This document shows positions 6,547 to 9,076 of a stretch of DNA of 9,076 nt, piece by piece (the stretch's first letter is position 1; each line of letters begins with the position of its first letter). The stretch lies in assembly GCA_009774735.1 (NCBI GenBank), contig VSOH01000050.1, positions 1-9,076 on the forward strand, in the 5' to 3' direction. The translations under genes and the position numbers were made by a program. Source of the stretch: Clostridiales bacterium (GTDB lineage Bacteria > Bacillota_A > Clostridia > Oscillospirales > Acutalibacteraceae). Below the pieces are notes generated by a model. The model did not search any database. It had not been told where the DNA came from and worked only from the letters and a program-made list of their open reading frames with translations.

Positions 6547-6585
6547 TCGTATATTGCTTGAAAGCGTATTATCTTTGCGTATAAT
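6547..6585 (+). repeat. Three similar CGTAT repeats across the LytTR cassette promoter
   Basis: TCGTATATT (6547-6555), GCGTATTAT (6564-6572) and GCGTATAAT (6577-6585) are imperfect direct repeats. The second lies in the spacer and the third contains the -10 box. Direct repeats overlapping a promoter are how LytTR regulators commonly bind, so these are candidate autoregulatory sites. The motif is AT-rich and short, so chance is a real alternative. Confidence 0.35.
6558..6585 (+). promoter_or_regulatory. Predicted promoter of the LytTR-DUF3021 cassette
   Basis: TTGAAA (6558-6563) and TATAAT (6580-6585) are separated by 16 bases, downstream of the comM-LUD terminator. The leader would be about 19 bases and contains the AAGGGAG ribosome site at 6597-6603, seven bases before the ATG. 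Confidence 0.65.
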
Positions 6586-6610
6586 AAAGGCATAAGAAGG
6601 GAGTGGATTT

Positions 6611-7054
6611 ATGCAGATCAAAATTGAATTTAACAAGGCATATAAGGAGCCGGAAATAATCATATTGACAGATAAAATGACTGATGATATTGACAGAATT
6701 TTCAAAATGCTGTCTGATGAAAAGTCTCAGATTATTGCAGGTATAAAAAATGACAGGGTTGAAGTGCTTGAACCGAATGACATAATAAGAGTTTATGCAA
6801 ATTCAAAAAAGGTATTTGCTGTTACGGATAAAGGGGAGTATATGCTTCGGCTCAGACTTTATGAGGCAGAGGAACGGCTAAGCTTAAATCAGTTTGTACG
6901 TATTTCTAAATCGGAAATTATAAATTTGAAAAAGGTAAACAACTTTGATTTGAATTTTGCGGGAACTATCTGTGTAAGGTTTTTCAACAATGAGGTAACA
7001 TATGTTTCAAGAAGATATGTCTCCGAAATAAAAAAGGTATTGGGTGTGAGGTGA
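6611..7054 (+). CDS. LytTR-domain transcriptional regulator (stand-alone)
   Basis: A 147-residue protein without a response-regulator receiver domain. Residues about 45-145 match the LytTR DNA-binding fold: DIIRVYANSKKVFAVTDKGEY (57-77), the FVRISKSEIINLKKV stretch (95-109) that is the best LytTR signature, and YVSRRYVSEIKKVL (131-144). Residues 1-44 form a short alpha/beta extension of the kind found in two-gene LytTR/membrane-protein cassettes. It likely binds direct repeats in promoters, including its own. The next gene starts 4 bases after its stop, and its ribosome site overlaps this stop codon, so both are co-translated. In similar streptococcal systems (HdrRM, BrsRM) the membrane partner inhibits the regulator. 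That relation is inferred here. The target genes are not identifiable in the window. Confidence 0.88.
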   Translation: MQIKIEFNKAYKEPEIIILTDKMTDDIDRIFKMLSDEKSQIIAGIKNDRVEVLEPNDIIRVYANSKKVFAVTDKGEYMLRLRLYEAEERLSLNQFVRISKSEIINLKKVNNFDLNFAGTICVRFFNNEVTYVSRRYVSEIKKVLGVR

Positions 7055-7058
7055 TTTT

Positions 7059-7529
7059 ATGAAAAAGAAAATATTTTTGCGTGGTTTGTTAGGTTTTCCT
7101 ATTGGGATTACAATCGGTTATTTAATAACAATTTTTATTTCATTAATCTGGGGACAGAACCATTATTCTCCCTGCGTTCCTGAACTTGTTGATGCTGTGG
7201 GCAGTGAAATAAATGCTGTTATACTTCAGGCATTTCTGTGCGGTTTGCTGGGCACAGGCTTTGGTATGGCTTCGATAGTATGGGAGGCAGAGGACTGGGG
7301 AATAGTGAAGCAGACAGGAATTTACTTTCTGATAATTTCATTAGTTATGCTTCCTGTTGCTTATTTAACATACTGGATGGAGCACAGTATAAAAGGTTTT
7401 TTTATCTATTTCGGAATATTTGCATTAATTTTTATAATTATATGGATTTTTCAGTTTGCCGTAGGTCGGAATAATGTGAAAAAGCTGAACGAGAGCTTGT
7501 TTCAAGCAAAGAATACTGAAAACAAGTAA
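7059..7529 (+). CDS. DUF3021 family four-helix membrane protein
   Basis: A 156-residue integral membrane protein with four predicted helices (about 8-31, 50-75, 84-105 and 112-135) and a polar C-terminal tail (136-156). The IVWEAEDWGIVKQTGIYFLI segment (73-92), with acidic residues then a basic turn between helices 2 and 3, is the DUF3021 signature. The family almost always neighbours a LytTR regulator, as here, and is thought to control it by sequestering or inhibiting it at the membrane. The GAGGTGA ribosome site (7048-7054) lies on the upstream stop codon, giving tight coupling and probably matched amounts of the two proteins. The signal sensed is unknown. The gene ends just before a hairpin terminator. 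Confidence 0.88.
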   Translation: MKKKIFLRGLLGFPIGITIGYLITIFISLIWGQNHYSPCVPELVDAVGSEINAVILQAFLCGLLGTGFGMASIVWEAEDWGIVKQTGIYFLIISLVMLPVAYLTYWMEHSIKGFFIYFGIFALIFIIIWIFQFAVGRNNVKKLNESLFQAKNTENK

Positions 7530-7534
7530 AATAA

Positions 7535-7566
7535 AAAATCCACTCATTTTAATATGAGTGGATTTT
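7535..7566. terminator. Bidirectional terminator between converging operons
   Basis: A perfect 13-bp stem (arms 7535-7547 and 7554-7566) encloses the loop TTTAAT. It lies 5 bases after the DUF3021 stop and 7 bases after the end of the minus-strand 108-codon gene. The uridine tract is better in the minus direction (TTTTTTATTTTA) than in the plus direction (TTTTGCTTTG), so it probably serves both operons. Confidence 0.85.
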
Positions 7567-7573
7567 GCTTTGA

Positions 7574-7900
7574 CTAAACTACTTTTTTACCTTTTTTATA
7601 TACCGCTAAAATCTGCGGGTCTTTTTCCGTTAAGATGTTTTTGTTGAGCACAATAAAATCTGCCTGTTCACCCTCTGCTAACACCTTGCAGTGCGCATGG
7701 CTGAAATCATAAAAAACCATATCGTTAATCAACGGAATAACATAGCCGCCTTTTAAATCAACAATCTTTGCATTGTCATAGCAGATGGGAGTGTTATAGC
7801 CGACATAGGCGATTTTTTTTCCGCCTACGACCATGATTGAGTATATTGTGTTGTCATCATTAAGGGAAATAAAGTTGCCGTTAGTATATACAGTATACAT
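7574..7900 (-). CDS. Barrel-less amidohydrolase-like protein (108 residues), probable remnant
   Basis: The N-terminal part, YTNGNFISLNDDNTIYSIMV...KKIAYVG...IVDLKGGYVIP (5-56), matches the first half of the beta-sandwich of metal-dependent amidohydrolases of the imidazolonepropionase/YtcJ type. The C-terminal part, AEGEQADFIVLNKNIL...AVYKKGKKVV (75-108), matches the second half, which normally comes after about 300 residues of catalytic TIM barrel. The barrel is absent. Where the family has the metal-binding HxH after VIPGFID, this protein has PLIND then M61-V62-F63-Y64; a stray HAH at 68-70 is not in register. It therefore cannot have normal hydrolase activity. The frame is intact, has an AGAGG site and starts 9 bases after the flavodiiron gene stop, so it is probably translated. 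It may be a decaying deletion product or a retained small domain. Confidence 0.72.
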   Translation of the reverse strand: MYTVYTNGNFISLNDDNTIYSIMVVGGKKIAYVGYNTPICYDNAKIVDLKGGYVIPLINDMVFYDFSHAHCKVLAEGEQADFIVLNKNILTEKDPQILAVYKKGKKVV

Positions 7901-7909
7901 AATTTACCT

Positions 7910-9064
7910 CTATTTTATTATATCAGCAAGCTCCTCAAGAGCGGTGATATCAGTGTCCTTAACAGTAGTTTTGATTGTAACTGTTTTTTCAACAAGTGTA
8001 ATATTTTTCATTTGTTCAAATTCAGCCTTCATAGCTCTTACAGCACAAGGTGCCCATGAGCCGTTTTCAACGAGTGCGACACGTCTGTTCTGGAAAGCCT
8101 TGCTCTTTAAATGGTGTAAAAAGTCACTCATAGGTGCAAATACGCCTGCATCATAGCTTGATGCCATACATAAGAGTGTGCTGTGACGGAATGCATCTTC
8201 AACACATTCTGCAATGTCATCCCTTGATAGGTCTGCAATTGCAACTCTCGGACAGCCCTTTGCCTCAAGTATTTCTTTCATTTTAAGTGCCGCATGGGCA
8301 GTATTGCCGTGAATGGAGGCATATGCAATAAATACACCCTCGTCCTCAGGCTGATATGTTGACCAGAGATTATAGAGTCTTAATACCTCAGGTATTGTGT
8401 CAGTCAGTATCGGGCCATGCAGCGGACAGATTGTTTCTATTTCAAGGTTGGCAGCCTTTTTCAAAACAGCCTGTACCTTATCACCATATTTTCCGACAAT
8501 GTTAAAGTAATATCTTCTTGCTTCGCAGGACCAGCCCTCGTCGGCATCAATTGCACCGAATTTACCGAATGCATCTGCTGAGAAAAGAACCTTTTCACTG
8601 CTTTCATATGAAAGCATAACTTCAGGCCAGTGAACCATAGGTGCCATAATGAAGGTTAATGTGTGGCTGCCAAGCTCAAGTGTATCACCTTCATTTTTTG
8701 CAGTTACCTTGTCTAAATTAATGTCTGCAAACTGCGGCAGCATTCTTTTTGCAGCAGTTGAGCATATAATTTCAATTTCAGGGTACATATCAACTACTGC
8801 CTGAATATTGCCTGAATGGTCAGGCTCAAGGTGCTGGATTACAAGATAGTCAGGTGTTCTGCCGTCTAATGCACTGCTGAGATTATCAAGCCATTGTGAT
8901 TTAACGATTTTATCGGCAGTGTCCATAATTGCAATTTTTTCATCAAGAATAACATATGAGTTATACGCCATTCCGTTTGGCACAATATACTGACTCTCAA
9001 ATAAATCAAGGTCATATACACTTGCACCTATATATTTTATACTGTTTGAAATCTTAATTTCCAT
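7910..9064 (-). CDS. fprA: Flavodiiron protein (FprA/A-type flavoprotein)
   Basis: A 384-residue two-domain protein: a metallo-beta-lactamase-like diiron domain (about 1-240) and a flavodoxin domain (about 243-384). The diiron ligands are all visible: H78, E80 and D82 in HLEPDHSGN, H145 in VHWPE, D164 in SADAFG, and H216 in PLHGP. The flavodoxin FMN loop is YASIHGNT (248-255), with a further FMN-contact segment near SSYDAG (302-307). Such enzymes reduce O2 to water and/or NO to N2O in the cytoplasm of anaerobes, receiving electrons from rubredoxin or a related carrier. O2 versus NO preference cannot be read from sequence. The start ATG is 12 bases from the window edge, the sequence before it shows no clear ribosome site, and the promoter lies outside. 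The barrel-less amidohydrolase frame follows in the same operon. Confidence 0.95.
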   Translation of the reverse strand: MEIKISNSIKYIGASVYDLDLFESQYIVPNGMAYNSYVILDEKIAIMDTADKIVKSQWLDNLSSALDGRTPDYLVIQHLEPDHSGNIQAVVDMYPEIEIICSTAAKRMLPQFADINLDKVTAKNEGDTLELGSHTLTFIMAPMVHWPEVMLSYESSEKVLFSADAFGKFGAIDADEGWSCEARRYYFNIVGKYGDKVQAVLKKAANLEIETICPLHGPILTDTIPEVLRLYNLWSTYQPEDEGVFIAYASIHGNTAHAALKMKEILEAKGCPRVAIADLSRDDIAECVEDAFRHSTLLCMASSYDAGVFAPMSDFLHHLKSKAFQNRRVALVENGSWAPCAVRAMKAEFEQMKNITLVEKTVTIKTTVKDTDITALEELADIIK

Positions 9065-9076
9065 TGTAAATATATC

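Noticed and set aside
7637..7700. HAH at residues 68-70 of the amidohydrolase-like frame as a surviving metal site
   Set aside because: In the family the HxH comes directly after the VIPGFID segment, which here aligns with V62 and Y64. The HAH is out of register and the other barrel ligands are absent.
7238..8156. Plus-strand ORFs at 7238-7474 and 7833-8156
   Set aside because: One is an out-of-frame shadow of the DUF3021 gene. The other is antisense to the flavodiiron gene and the amidohydrolase-like frame.

Overview
The window looks like chromosomal DNA from a low-GC, anaerobic Gram-positive bacterium, most likely a gut-type member of the Clostridia. This is inferred from AT-rich codon use, AGGAGG-type ribosome binding sites, sigma-A-like promoters, strong intrinsic terminators, and a set of anaerobe-typical families (flavodiiron protein, LUD-domain protein, LytTR/DUF3021 pair). 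I cannot name the species. No RNA gene, CRISPR array, insertion sequence or prophage gene is visible.

Left part, minus strand (1-2141): a three-gene operon reads leftward. It encodes a membrane-anchored XRE-type regulator, a YdcF/DUF218 membrane protein that overlaps it, and a TrmO-type tRNA methyltransferase that starts with GTG and runs off the left edge. An extended -10 promoter sits just before the regulator. Middle-left (2211-4212): a complete phosphohexomutase (PgcA) on the minus strand is followed at once by a very small membrane-protein reading frame that appears frame-broken, then by a strong minus-strand terminator.

Centre (4244-6532): pgcA and the plus-strand comM gene diverge from a 100-base region where their two promoters appear to share one -35 element. 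comM (a Mg-chelatase-like AAA+ ATPase) is followed after 2 bases by a LUD-domain protein, and the pair ends in a 14-bp hairpin terminator. Right of it (6547-7566): a LytTR-domain regulator and a DUF3021 membrane protein form a two-gene cassette with its own promoter, which carries three similar CGTAT-containing repeats. The cassette ends in a terminator that probably also serves the converging minus-strand operon.

Right end (7574-9064), minus strand: a flavodiiron protein (oxygen or nitric oxide reductase type) is followed after 9 bases by a 108-residue reading frame. That frame looks like an amidohydrolase reduced to its two beta-sandwich halves, with the catalytic barrel missing.

Most of the window is ordinary housekeeping and stress-related chromosome. 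The points that deserve a second look are the barrel-less amidohydrolase, the frame-broken small membrane gene after pgcA, the overlapping divergent promoters with a very short comM leader, and the candidate operator repeats of the LytTR cassette. I do not see convincing evidence for a wholly new defence or mobile system.
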